A stretch of 64,000 nucleotides of DNA, from contig CAJXZB010000014.1 of the NCBI GenBank assembly GCA_913063405.1, positions 1-64,000 on the forward strand, given 5' to 3'. The notes under the pieces are model-generated. The model saw only the letters and a list, made by a program, of their open reading frames with translations, was not told where the DNA came from and did no database searches. Position 1 is the stretch's first letter. Every line of letters starts with the position of its first letter. The DNA is from an uncultured Ulvibacter sp. (GTDB lineage Bacteria; Bacteroidota; Bacteroidia; Flavobacteriales; Flavobacteriaceae). A program made the position numbers and the translations under genes. Shown here in pieces: positions 8,465 to 16,234 of the stretch.

Positions 8465-8518
8465 TATATTTGTAAACAATTAGAAACAGCTATAAACAAT
8501 TGGAAACAAATTTAAACA
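8465..8518 (+). promoter_or_regulatory. Promoter -7 box followed by five AAACA words on an exact 10-bp period
   Basis: TATATTTG (8465-8472) fits TAnnTTTG. Then AAACA begins at 8474, 8484, 8494, 8504 and 8514, exactly one DNA turn apart, running across the putative transcription start and the TTG start codon at 8500. Upstream, TATCCGT occurs twice (around 8419 and 8439), and TCCA-TACT-TGGA forms a small dyad (8451-8462). I infer an operator for the divergently encoded XRE protein. Not tested. Confidence 0.45.
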
Positions 8519-8841
8519 AAAAATCTAAGCAAAAGAATGTGCAGTTGCATAAAGAGCGATTAATCGCCTTTCAAAAGTTTTATAGTCTAACTGAAATAGA
8601 AGCTGAAAGCACAATGAAACTGCTAGATGATAAGCTAAAGTACGGTTACAGCGAAGAGATTGTTAGTAGAGCAAAAAAAGATAATTACGAAACTTCCAAT
8701 CAGGTGGCTTGGAAGGACAGTTACAGGTCACTACTCAACAGGTTCGATACTACTATTGAAAGCTGGAAAGGATTCAACCTACTAGCGTTCATTGTTATAG
8801 CTCTCAAAAAATTTAAAAAGAAAATAATAGAAAAAGTCTAA
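8500..8841 (+). CDS. Hypothetical protein, 113 aa
   Basis: Not recognised. The protein is Lys-rich and mostly helical, with a hydrophobic patch near the end (FNLLAFIVIALKKF) and a basic tail (KKKIIEKV), which might touch the membrane. The only plausible start in this frame near the promoter is TTG at 8500; the first internal ATG (about codon 41) would remove the first third. It is divergent from the XRE regulator and probably controlled by it. An imperfect inverted repeat (8856-8963) begins 15 bases after the stop. Confidence 0.5.
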   Translation: METNLNKKSKQKNVQLHKERLIAFQKFYSLTEIEAESTMKLLDDKLKYGYSEEIVSRAKKDNYETSNQVAWKDSYRSLLNRFDTTIESWKGFNLLAFIVIALKKFKKKIIEKV

Positions 8842-8855
8842 ATCATTTCAGATTA

Positions 8856-8963
8856 TGTTTTAGAATATTATGGAACAACTAGATTCAATATAATTACTTA
8901 TAAAATACCCATAAATTCAATTTTTTATCATAAGAACAATGAAATCCACAATATTCTAAAACA
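8856..8963. repeat. 108-bp element bounded by 19-bp inverted repeats (18/19 match)
   Basis: TGTTTTAGAATATTATGGA (8856-8874) is matched in inverted orientation at 8945-8963 with one mismatch. The 70 bp between them is AT-rich with no supported gene. It could be a long-range hairpin or terminator for the 8500 gene or a miniature transposable element. The rest of the gap up to 9157 shows only a small dyad near 9055-9075 and the operator-like dyad at 9125-9146. Confidence 0.5.
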
Positions 8964-9124
8964 CAACCACTAATGCACAACAAAGACGTATAAAATACGC
9001 GGTTTTTCCGTAATTTTGTTTTGTAGATTATTTCTACCTTGCCCGTTTTTTGTATATACAAGGTTAATAACTTGTACATAAAACAATAGAAAACAAATGA
9101 TTATGATTTGATGTAAAGGCTAAC

Positions 9125-9146
9125 TTTAAGGTGTATAAACCTTAAA
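9125..9146. promoter_or_regulatory. Operator-like dyad upstream of the TPR/HTH gene
   Basis: TTTAAGG (9125-9131) and CCTTAAA (9140-9146) are perfect inverted 7-mers with an 8-base spacer, about 55 bases before the start codon at 9201. The downstream protein has a DNA-binding domain, so autoregulation is possible. Inference only. Confidence 0.3.
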
Positions 9147-9200
9147 ATCCTTACACAATGAAAAAAGTATTATTTGTTTTCGCAATGATGTATATAACCT

Positions 9201-10754
9201 ATGAAGTTTTTATTTTTTTTAAGCATTTTACTTGTATTACCAGGATACAGTCAAGATAAAAAGACTGCAGAAAAACAATTTGATAGTTTGTTAAAAGTAA
9301 AAACGGATAATTTTCAACAAAAAATAGAGACATATAAAGAGGCATTAAAAAAAGCTGAAAATCTTGGTGAATTAGAGCTTTCATATTTAATAACTAGGAG
9401 GCTAGGGCGGACTTACAAGCGCATTGGTTTGGATTTAATGTCATTGAACCATTATCAAAGAGCGATGGTTATTGCAAAAGAGGTTAATGATCTTGAATTC
9501 ATTCAAGAAAGTGAATTTAATCTTGGAAGAGAATACATAGATATTGAGAAATATGCTAATGCAGAAGAGCTTTTTTTTAATGGTTTAGAAAGAACAAAAA
9601 ACGATAATAAGTCAAGCATTACTTATGATGAAAGTTATTATTATCATTATTTGGGTTATTTATACCTAAATAAGAAAAATTTGAAACTTGCCAAAAAGTA
9701 TTTAGATTCTTCACTTTTTTTAATCCATGATCATCCATCTCGGCTATCTCAAATCTATGATGATTATGCAAATTTTTATAGAAACAAATCAAAAAAAGAT
9801 TCATCCTTATATTATCAGAGGAAAAGCTATGAAATTGCTAAGAAAATAAGTAACCAATCATCGAGGCGGCGGACGACAAAGAGGTCTGGAGTTTATTTCT
9901 TACAAAAAGAAAGTTTTCCTTTAAGGGAGAGAATAGATATTCTTGATTATTTACTCAACACTATTAATAAAAACAGTATCGATAAATATGATTTATACAT
10001 ATATAACGAGCTTTCATACAGCTATTCAAAATTAAAAAATGTAAAAAAAAGAGATAGCTTTAAGGTGATTTATGATACTTTAAATAGTAATTATCTAAGA
10101 TTTAAAAAAATAGAAAATAAGGAAATAGCAGAGTTAGTAAGCAGTTTAAAAGAGAAAGAAATAATACTTAAAAACGAAAATGTTAAGAAAAAAAGAACAA
10201 TAAGAGAGAAAACAAATCAAATTATCATTATTGCTTTCATTGCTTTAGGCTTGTGTTTATTTATGTATTTTGTCTATCGAAACTATTTAAAAAAGAAAGA
10301 TGATAAGCTTAAAAATTACATTAAAGATCTGATTTCTATGTCTTTAGACAGGAGACGAAACTACAACTATTTGGAAGGTACATTAAAGTCATTAAAAGAT
10401 ATAGACTTATCGGATATTAAGGAAACTTCTGTTAAGCAAGATGTTTTATTTTTAAAATCAAGTTTAATAAGGCAGGTTGAATTAAATAAAGATCAAGAAA
10501 CTAAAATTATAGGGGACCCTGAAAAGGTCGATTTTAATTTTATGTTAGATAAAATATATCCAGGATTAACAATATCAGAAAAACAGCTTTGTGGCTTTAT
10601 TAAAATTGATTTAAGTTACAAAGAGATAGCGGAACAGATGAATATTAGAAAAAAAACATTAGAAATGAGGATCTTTAGACTTCGAAAAAAATTTGGTTTC
10701 TCAACTATTAAAGACTTTAAAGATAAGATAAAGAATATCGAGGGTGTAAATTAA
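9201..10754 (+). CDS. TPR sensor with one transmembrane helix and C-terminal LuxR-type HTH
   Basis: 517 aa. Signal peptide (MKFLFFLSILLVLPGYSQ), then tetratricopeptide-like helical repeats over about residues 20-290. These include a run of paired helices such as SYLITRRLGRTYKRIGLDLM and YYHYLGYLYLNKKNLKLAKK. After a coiled stretch there is a transmembrane helix (IIIIAFIALGLCLFMYFVY, about 345-363) and a C-terminal helix-turn-helix (LSYKEIAEQMNIRKKTLEMR). This layout, periplasmic TPRs joined to a cytoplasmic DNA-binding domain, is common in Bacteroidota. An overlapping 33-codon frame (9158-9259) precedes it and may be spurious. The stop is directly followed by IS256-derived DNA. Confidence 0.82.
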   Translation: MKFLFFLSILLVLPGYSQDKKTAEKQFDSLLKVKTDNFQQKIETYKEALKKAENLGELELSYLITRRLGRTYKRIGLDLMSLNHYQRAMVIAKEVNDLEFIQESEFNLGREYIDIEKYANAEELFFNGLERTKNDNKSSITYDESYYYHYLGYLYLNKKNLKLAKKYLDSSLFLIHDHPSRLSQIYDDYANFYRNKSKKDSSLYYQRKSYEIAKKISNQSSRRRTTKRSGVYFLQKESFPLRERIDILDYLLNTINKNSIDKYDLYIYNELSYSYSKLKNVKKRDSFKVIYDTLNSNYLRFKKIENKEIAELVSSLKEKEIILKNENVKKKRTIREKTNQIIIIAFIALGLCLFMYFVYRNYLKKKDDKLKNYIKDLISMSLDRRRNYNYLEGTLKSLKDIDLSDIKETSVKQDVLFLKSSLIRQVELNKDQETKIIGDPEKVDFNFMLDKIYPGLTISEKQLCGFIKIDLSYKEIAEQMNIRKKTLEMRIFRLRKKFGFSTIKDFKDKIKNIEGVN

Positions 10755-10801
10755 ACTCTGTCTAAGAGGAATTAGAATATTAATTTAACTTAGATAGAAA
10801 A

Positions 10802-11180
10802 ATGAAAAAATTAGAACAAACAGAATTTGAGAAAAAGATTCTTGACCAATTTATGTCAGGCAAGAATCTTTTCGGTAAAGACGGTGCATTTGCTCCGATG
10901 TTAAAGAATGTCATTGAAAAAAGCCCTTGAGTCTGAGATGGGAGTGAGCGTTCAGGGGGTAATAAACGTAATGGTCGTGGCAAGAAAACGATCAAGAGTG
11001 GTTTTGGCACTTTTGATATTGACACTCCCCAAGATCGCCAAAGCAACTTTGAACCTGAACTAGTAAAGAAACGTCAGACGATTCTAGCAGATAACCTTTC
11101 CGAGAAGATCATTGGTCTCTACGGTCTTGGGATGAGTTATCGGAATATATCCTCCCATATTAAAAAGATGTATGGACTTA
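10802..11180 (+). pseudogene. IS256-family transposase, N-terminal remnant with frameshifts
   Basis: The reading begins with ATG at 10802 and gives GKDGAFAPMLKN, the hallmark N-terminus of IS256/Mutator-type transposases. The frame breaks at an A6 run (about 10920, just before ALESEM) and again at a G5 run (about 10958). It continues as RNGRGKKTIKSGFGTFDIDT, FEPELVKKRQTILADN and LGMSYRNISSHIKKMYGL, all in family order. Homology then stops near 11180, so the catalytic DDE part is missing. Neither a right inverted repeat nor a target duplication was found. Confidence 0.82.
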
Positions 11181-11356
11181 CTATTATCTGCAACAATAGC
11201 ATACGTAGCACCCGCTTCACTTATCTGGATCTCTCCTGCATTTTCACCTAGACCATTAATGGCTAACAAAGCGGCCTTAAAATTAGGGTCCGGAATGTCT
11301 ACTATTTGAGCAGAGGAAACTGTGAGGGACAATAAAACAAGTAAGAGGTTTTTCAT
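11181..11356 (-). pseudogene. N-terminal fragment of a secreted leucine-rich-repeat type protein
   Basis: From ATG at 11356: a signal peptide (MKNLLLVLLSLTVSSAQ), then IVDIPDPNFKAALLA and EIQISEA, the opening of the Bacteroidota secreted LRR family. Coding sense stops after about 58 residues at the junction with the IS256 remnant. I infer that the IS256 insertion or a later deletion removed the rest. An open frame continues into the transposase DNA but is not meaningful. Confidence 0.6.
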
Positions 11357-11453
11357 GGCGGCTATATTTAAGATTAATTCCTTAAATCTAAGCGTTTTAC
11401 ACATGAAATAAAAGAAGCTGAAAAGAAAAGCTTTATAAACTTAAAAATAAAGG

Positions 11454-12845
11454 CTACATCAAATTAGAAAACTCTTTCACGAGGTTCTCACAGTCCAAGG
11501 TTTTCTGCTCACCACTTGCCATATTCTTCAAGGTATAAGTGTTTGCATTCATTTCATCTTCTCCAGCTAGAACCGTAAAAAGAATGTTTCTTTTGTTGGC
11601 ATAGGTAATCTGCTTCCCTAAGTGCTTCTGGCTCTTGGCAATATCGGGATACAACTCAGCAGCAATTCCTTGTAAACGTAATTTTGAGATCGCTTGCATT
11701 GCATACAGTGCTTCCTTTTCACCAAAATTGATGAAAAGAACCTTGGTATTTTCTGAAACTGTTTCAGGGAAAAGATTCAATTCTTCAAGTACAAGATAAA
11801 TTCTATCAAGTCCAAAAGAAATTCCAACACCACTAACATCTTTTAAGCCAAAAATCCCTGTAAGATCATCATAACGTCCACCTCCGCCAATACTTCCCAT
11901 TTTCACTTCGGGAGGAGCTGAAACTTCAAAGATTGCCCCTGTATAATAGTTTAATCCGCGAGCCAAGGTCACATCTATTTGTAATACGGCTGACTGAAGC
12001 CCTAATGTGTCAATATTGTTGGTTATAAATTTCAATTCTGAAACACCTTCCAATCCAGTTTCAGAAGAAGCCAATAAATTATTCAACATTGTAAGTTGCT
12101 CTGAAGCACTACCCGTCAAAGTAAAAAGAGGTTTCAGTTTTTCGATAGCACTTTCAGAAATGCCCTTGGAAAGCATTTCAGTTTTAACACCCTCTTCCCC
12201 TATCTTGTCGAGTTTGTCAAGTGCCACGGTAAAATCAATAAGCTTATCTTCAGCACCAATTACTTCGGCAATACCGCTTAGGATTTTACGATTGTTGAGT
12301 TTGATTACAACACCTTCTAATTTCAATTTTGAAAAGACCGCATCGTACAATTGTACCAACTCTACTTCCTGCCATAACGACTTAGACCCCACCACATCTG
12401 CATCACATTGGAAGAACTCTCTAAAGCGTCCTTTTTGTGGTCGGTCCGCTCTCCAAACAGGTTGGATTTGATATCTCTTAAAGGGAAACGTAATGTCGTT
12501 TTGGTGTTGTACCACATAACGTGCAAATGGCACTGTAAGATCATAACGGAGAGCTTTTTCAGAAATTTTGGGTGTCAATTCTCCACTATTTCTTTCAGAA
12601 TAAAGTGTGTCATCCACCTTATTCAAATAATCCCCACTATTCAGTATCTTAAAAATAAGACGATCGCCTTCTTCCCCGTATTTTCCCATCAACGTTTCGC
12701 TATTCTCGAAAGACGGCGTTTCAATAGGTTGAAAACCATAGGTAGTAAAACACCCTCTTATGGTATTCATAATATAGTTGCGTTTTACAACTTCGGAAGG
12801 AGAAAAATCTCTCGTCCCCTTTGGTATGGAAGGTTTTTGAGCCAT
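11454..12845 (-). CDS. hisS: Histidyl-tRNA synthetase
   Basis: 463 aa, a class II aminoacyl-tRNA synthetase that charges tRNA-His in the cytoplasm. Motif 1 region [12 protein letters not shown] is at the N-terminus. Motif 2 is [19 protein letters not shown]. The histidine-specific motif is [15 protein letters not shown], and motif 3 lies in [10 protein letters not shown]. The anticodon-binding domain fills about the last 100 residues. Length is normal. It stands alone on the minus strand, next to a decayed IS region downstream and a palindromic repeat upstream. Confidence 0.97.
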   Translation of the reverse strand: MAQKPSIPKGTRDFSPSEVVKRNYIMNTIRGCFTTYGFQPIETPSFENSETLMGKYGEEGDRLIFKILNSGDYLNKVDDTLYSERNSGELTPKISEKALRYDLTVPFARYVVQHQNDITFPFKRYQIQPVWRADRPQKGRFREFFQCDADVVGSKSLWQEVELVQLYDAVFSKLKLEGVVIKLNNRKILSGIAEVIGAEDKLIDFTVALDKLDKIGEEGVKTEMLSKGISESAIEKLKPLFTLTGSASEQLTMLNNLLASSETGLEGVSELKFITNNIDTLGLQSAVLQIDVTLARGLNYYTGAIFEVSAPPEVKMGSIGGGGRYDDLTGIFGLKDVSGVGISFGLDRIYLVLEELNLFPETVSENTKVLFINFGEKEALYAMQAISKLRLQGIAAELYPDIAKSQKHLGKQITYANKRNILFTVLAGEDEMNANTYTLKNMASGEQKTLDCENLVKEFSNLM

Positions 12846-12921
12846 GGTATTTAGTGTTGTGCAAATATCATAAATTATTAGAGAAATTGTAACTTTAAAG
12901 TCAGATTATAGTCTAACCTTA

Positions 12922-13095
12922 AACCTGCTTTATGCATTAGAACTTCGCTATGAAATTTTGAGACACAATAAAGACTGATTTTTTTCTTAATTTTAGCATA
13001 GCGCGGTTATGGTGAAGTCAAAAAAATAGAAAAACGACAGTATTTGTTGCAGTAGCTCAAAGATGTAATAGATTTTCTAATGCATAAAGCAGGTT
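12922..13095. repeat. 174-bp palindromic element with perfect 21-bp terminal inverted repeats (MITE-like)
   Basis: AACCTGCTTTATGCATTAGAA at 12922-12942 recurs exactly inverted at 13075-13095. Further inverted words lie inside: TTCGCTATG near 12945 against CATAGCG near 13000, and a GAAGT at 13013-13017. TAA flanks both ends and could be a 3-bp target duplication. It sits between the divergent hisS and ABC permease genes and has no coding frame. It fits a non-autonomous miniature transposon or a large cruciform. Confidence 0.6.
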
Positions 13096-13114
13096 AAACT
13101 ACATTCCAAAACCT

Positions 13115-14350
13115 ATGTTTAGTCTCTTCCGAGAAAATGTTCTTATCGCACTAGATTCTATTAGAACACAGCTTCTTAGAACCATCTTAACCATTATTAT
13201 TATTGGAATTGGAATATGGGCTTTAGTTGGGATTTTAAGTGCTGTAAAGGCCTTAGAAAACACAATTTCGGGTGACTTCGCTTCAATGGGTGCGAACACT
13301 TTTAATATTCAACGTTATGAATTCAATGTTGTGAGGGTTGGAGAACGCGAGAAAGTGAATCCAGTAATTGCTTATTCAGATGTGCGAGACTTTTTAGACA
13401 CCTATTCTTACCCTTTTACAAATACCTCAGTTTCATTCCGCGGAACAGGAGCCGCAGAAGTGAAATATGAAAGTGAAAAAACAGATCCAGAAGTTCAGGT
13501 ATATGGCGTAAATGAACATTATCTTGACAATACTGGAACAGAAATAGATGCCGGAAGAAACTTTACAGTTTTTGATATTGAGAACAATAATAAGGTGTGT
13601 TTAATTGGAGCCGACTTCCTTAAAAGTTTATTTAAAACCGACAATCCAATTAATAAAACCATTAGCATACGCGGTGTAAAGTTTAAAGTTGTGGGTGTTT
13701 TGGAATCTAAAGGAGCCACTTTTGGAAACAATCAAGATTTAAAAGTTCTCATACCCATTCAAATGGCGCGAAGTATTTTTACACAGGCGAAAATTAATTA
13801 CACCATAAGCATTAAAGTGGATGACAAGGAAATGATGCAAGGTGCACAAGACGCGGCGATCGTTGCTTTTAGAAATACCCGAAGATTAAGTCCAATTGAA
13901 GAAAACAACTTTGGTATTGAACGCAGTGATGACCTTATCAACAGGATAGGTAAAATTACTGGTTATTTGGAAGCGGCAGCCTGGATTATTAGTATCATTA
14001 CCATTTTAGGTTCCTCTATTGCTTTAATGAATATCATGTTGGTTTCTGTAACAGAACGCACCAGAGAGATTGGAGTGCGCAAGGCACTTGGAGCAAAAAG
14101 ATCTACAATTTCAATGCAGTTCTTTATTGAAACAATTGTAATTGGCCAGTTTGGGAGTATACTCGGTATTGTACTAGGTATTGTAACCGGTTTTGCATTC
14201 GCTAAGATTTTAGAATTCGACTTCTCCTTACCCTGGTCAGCCATGATTTGGGCAACTATAATCACATTTTTAGTTGCTGTTATCGCAGGCTCCTATCCTG
14301 CGACAAAAGCGGCTCGACTAGACCCTATTGAAAGTTTACGATACGAATAA
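13115..14350 (+). CDS. ABC transporter permease, MacB/FtsX family
   Basis: 411 aa. One N-terminal transmembrane helix (about 22-42) is followed by a long periplasmic domain of the MacB_PCD type (about 45-250), and then three C-terminal helices (about 285-400) forming the FtsX domain. The cytoplasmic coupling sequence TERTREIGVRKALGAKRSTI is typical, and the end PATKAARLDPIESLRYE is the family's usual C-terminus. Such permeases pair with an ATPase and act in mechanotransmission or export. No ATPase gene lies beside it, so the partner is elsewhere. Confidence 0.92.
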   Translation: MFSLFRENVLIALDSIRTQLLRTILTIIIIGIGIWALVGILSAVKALENTISGDFASMGANTFNIQRYEFNVVRVGEREKVNPVIAYSDVRDFLDTYSYPFTNTSVSFRGTGAAEVKYESEKTDPEVQVYGVNEHYLDNTGTEIDAGRNFTVFDIENNNKVCLIGADFLKSLFKTDNPINKTISIRGVKFKVVGVLESKGATFGNNQDLKVLIPIQMARSIFTQAKINYTISIKVDDKEMMQGAQDAAIVAFRNTRRLSPIEENNFGIERSDDLINRIGKITGYLEAAAWIISIITILGSSIALMNIMLVSVTERTREIGVRKALGAKRSTISMQFFIETIVIGQFGSILGIVLGIVTGFAFAKILEFDFSLPWSAMIWATIITFLVAVIAGSYPATKAARLDPIESLRYE

Positions 14351-14359
14351 ACGAGAGGG

Positions 14360-14833
14360 TTATTTATTTAATACCTCTTCAAAGAATTGATACAATTCAC
14401 CTTTCGTGATGATAGCTCCTTGTTGAACTAAAGAAAAAATATCTGCTTTTTTATTCTCAGAAAACTCTTTAGTAGAGGTAAAAAACTCAACTTCATCTGA
14501 AGTAAAATTCTGTTGCAACCATCTATAACCTTCGGCTGTGGTAATGTCCTGTAATTCATTTGTCACTTTTACTACGATCAAGGACATTTCGGTTTCGTCA
14601 ATATTAAAAAGGAAAAGCTGCTGCGCAGAAATATTTTCCAAATACTTGGCTTGATTGAGGACACCTTCCCAAACAAGGTCACTAAAAATATCTAATTCTT
14701 GTTCTGCTACCTCAGGTTTGTTCTCCTTTATGCTTGCCCATTCCTCTCCAGTAATGGATTGTGTTGCCAAGAAGTTTATAAATTCCTGGTGTAAAGCTTC
14801 AAATTGTTCTTTGGTGAGTCTAGCGTACTTCAA
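14360..14833 (-). CDS. DUF6495 family protein
   Basis: 157 aa, acidic, soluble. The N-terminal run KYARLTKEQFEALHQEFINF and the motif EVAEQELDIFSDLVWEGVL match a small Flavobacteriia family of unknown function that I recall beside the rpsF-rpsR-rplI genes, as here. No catalytic motif is visible. A bidirectional-looking hairpin (14864-14896) separates it from rplI, so it may have its own promoter. Confidence 0.75.
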   Translation of the reverse strand: MKYARLTKEQFEALHQEFINFLATQSITGEEWASIKENKPEVAEQELDIFSDLVWEGVLNQAKYLENISAQQLFLFNIDETEMSLIVVKVTNELQDITTAEGYRWLQQNFTSDEVEFFTSTKEFSENKKADIFSLVQQGAIITKGELYQFFEEVLNK

Positions 14834-14863
14834 AATCTAACTCTTTGCGGATTAATTGTAAAG

Positions 14864-14896
14864 AAAAAACCTTCCTCAGAAATGAGGAAGGTTTTT
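14864..14896 (-). terminator. Rho-independent terminator after rplI
   Basis: AACCTTCCTCA and TGAGGAAGGTT form a perfect stem around GAAA, flanked by A and T runs on both sides, so it can work in either direction. It ends the rpsF-rpsR-rplI transcript, 20 bases past the rplI stop codon. Confidence 0.85.
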
Positions 14897-14916
14897 ATAA
14901 TAATACTTGTTAAAAT

Positions 14917-15369
14917 CTATTTTGCTTCTGCAACTACGTCAAACGCAAAGTTAGCAACCACATCTCTGTGGAAACGAATCGTTGCATCGTAATTACCAGT
15001 ACGCTTAATGGTACCTCCAGCGATTGAGATAAATTTCTTATCAATAGAAATTCCTTCTTTTCCAAAAGCTTCAGAAAGATTCGCATTATTGATAGAACCA
15101 AATAATTTGTCTCCCTCTCCAGTTTTTGCAGAGATTTTAATTTCTAATCCATTTAATTTAGCTGCTTCTGTTTGAGCATCTTCAATCACTTTCTTCTCTT
15201 TAAAAGCACGTTGCTTAAGAGTCTCAGCTAAAACTTTCTTCGCAGAAGGAGTAGCTAATGCAGCATGTCCTTGAGGAATTAAAAAGTTTCTTCCGTATCC
15301 GTTCTTTACAGTAACTAAGTCATCTGTAAAACCAAGATTTTCTACGTCTTTCTTTAATATAAGTTCCAT
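14917..15369 (-). CDS. rplI: 50S ribosomal protein L9
   Basis: 150 aa, binds 23S rRNA. The N-terminal L9 signature is clear (ELILKKDVENLGFTDDLVTV and GYGRNFLIPQGHA). A long connecting helix (about 40-75) is followed by the C-terminal domain. Length is normal. It is last in the rpsF-rpsR-rplI operon, starting 14 bases after the rpsR stop, with a strong hairpin terminator downstream. Confidence 0.97.
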   Translation of the reverse strand: MELILKKDVENLGFTDDLVTVKNGYGRNFLIPQGHAALATPSAKKVLAETLKQRAFKEKKVIEDAQTEAAKLNGLEIKISAKTGEGDKLFGSINNANLSEAFGKEGISIDKKFISIAGGTIKRTGNYDATIRFHRDVVANFAFDVVAEAK

Positions 15370-15383
15370 AATCTATCTGGTTT

Positions 15384-15680
15384 TTATTTTAATAAATCGG
15401 CTACATAAGGCATTAATGCCAAGTGACGCGCTCTTTTTACTGCTACAGCAACTTTACGTTGGTATTTTAATGAAGTACCTGTAAGTCTCCTAGGTAAAAT
15501 TTTACCTTGTTCGTTTACAAATTTCAATAAAAAGTCTGGATCTTTATAATCTACATACTTGATACCAGATTTTTTAAAACGACAGTATTTCTTCGTTTTA
15601 TTTGTCTCTATATTAAGAGGAGTAAGATATCTAATCTCTCCGTCCTTTTTTCCTTTTGCTTGTTCTTGGATAGATGCCAT
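15384..15680 (-). CDS. rpsR: 30S ribosomal protein S18
   Basis: 98 aa, longer than the 75-aa E. coli protein because of an N-terminal extension ([20 protein letters not shown]) usual in Bacteroidota. The core shows [20 protein letters not shown], then [20 protein letters not shown] and a C-terminal [11 protein letters not shown]. It binds S6 in the small-subunit platform. It starts 3 bases after the rpsF stop. Confidence 0.97.
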   Translation of the reverse strand: MASIQEQAKGKKDGEIRYLTPLNIETNKTKKYCRFKKSGIKYVDYKDPDFLLKFVNEQGKILPRRLTGTSLKYQRKVAVAVKRARHLALMPYVADLLK

Positions 15681-15683
15681 AGC

Positions 15684-16025
15684 TTATGCGGTTTTTTTGT
15701 TATCACGAACTCTTCTTCTCTCTGCCCAGGAAATCGCGTGTTTGTCTAAGGCAACAGTTAGATAACGCATTACACGTTCATCTCTTCTAAATTCTACTTC
15801 TACATCATTGATAGCTTCACCTGGTGTGGTGTATTCGAACAAATGGTAAAAACCACTCTTTTTGTGTTGAATTGCGTAAGCTAACTTTTTTAGCCCCCAA
15901 TTTTCTTTGGATATCATCTTAGCACCTTTAGAAACAAGAATATCTTCGTATTTCTTAACTGTTTCCTTTATCTGATCTTCAGATAAAACGGGATTTAAGA
16001 TGAAAACAGTTTCGTAATGATTCAT
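15684..16025 (-). CDS. rpsF: 30S ribosomal protein S6
   Basis: 113 aa with the S6 ferredoxin-like fold: NHYETVFILNPVLSEDQIKE at the start, the ENWGLKKLAYAIQHKKSGFY strand region, and a charged tail. It heterodimerises with S18 on the 30S platform. It leads the operon. A well-formed promoter (16079-16108) and a hairpin at the expected 5' end of the mRNA (16055-16074) precede it, with a leader of about 50 nt. Confidence 0.97.
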   Translation of the reverse strand: MNHYETVFILNPVLSEDQIKETVKKYEDILVSKGAKMISKENWGLKKLAYAIQHKKSGFYHLFEYTTPGEAINDVEVEFRRDERVMRYLTVALDKHAISWAERRRVRDNKKTA

Positions 16026-16054
16026 AAAAAATCTATTAAAATTATTTGTATTAA

Positions 16055-16074
16055 CTCTGGCACTTTGCCAAGAG
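16055..16074 (-). promoter_or_regulatory. Hairpin at the 5' end of the rpsF mRNA, candidate ribosomal-protein leader
   Basis: On the minus strand CTCTTGGCA, AAG, TGCCAGAG folds into an 8-bp stem with one bulged T and a 3-base loop. Given the promoter at 16079-16108, it would lie at the very start of the transcript. It could be a binding site for S6:S18 feedback or a 5' stabiliser. I do not see the CCG bulge of the known S6:S18 leader motif clearly, so the role is open. Confidence 0.4.
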
Positions 16075-16078
16075 CGTG

Positions 16079-16108
16079 CAAAAATACTATATTATTTACA
16101 ATTTTCAA
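16079..16108 (-). promoter_or_regulatory. Promoter of the rpsF-rpsR-rplI operon
   Basis: Minus strand: TTG (16108-16106), 19 bases, TATTTTTG (16086-16079), then CA. This is a near-perfect Bacteroidota TTG-N19-TAnnTTTG promoter, the best in the window. The start site is expected near 16072. Confidence 0.75.
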
Positions 16109-16234
16109 ACCTAAATTACATAAGTTATTTTTTTCTTGCAAATTGATAAAGTGGTCGATTATTACGTTAAAAGTTAAAAAGGTTGCAGTTCATCGGATTT
16201 TTGACTATTATTGCCGTAAGAAAACGACAACACC

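Noticed and set aside
8474-8518. Phased AAACA words as a CRISPR-like array
   Set aside because: The repeat unit is 5 bases in a 10-base period, without spacers or cas genes.
8894-9079. 61-codon minus-strand ORF in the gap before the TPR gene
   Set aside because: It runs through the right arm of the inverted repeat, has no domain or promoter, and no homologous feature is evident.
7850-11400. Genomic island integrated at tRNA-Leu
   Set aside because: The accessory genes lie on the 5' side of the tRNA, whereas tRNA-targeting integrases use the 3' end (here facing 7850). No integrase gene and no repeat of the tRNA 3' end was found.
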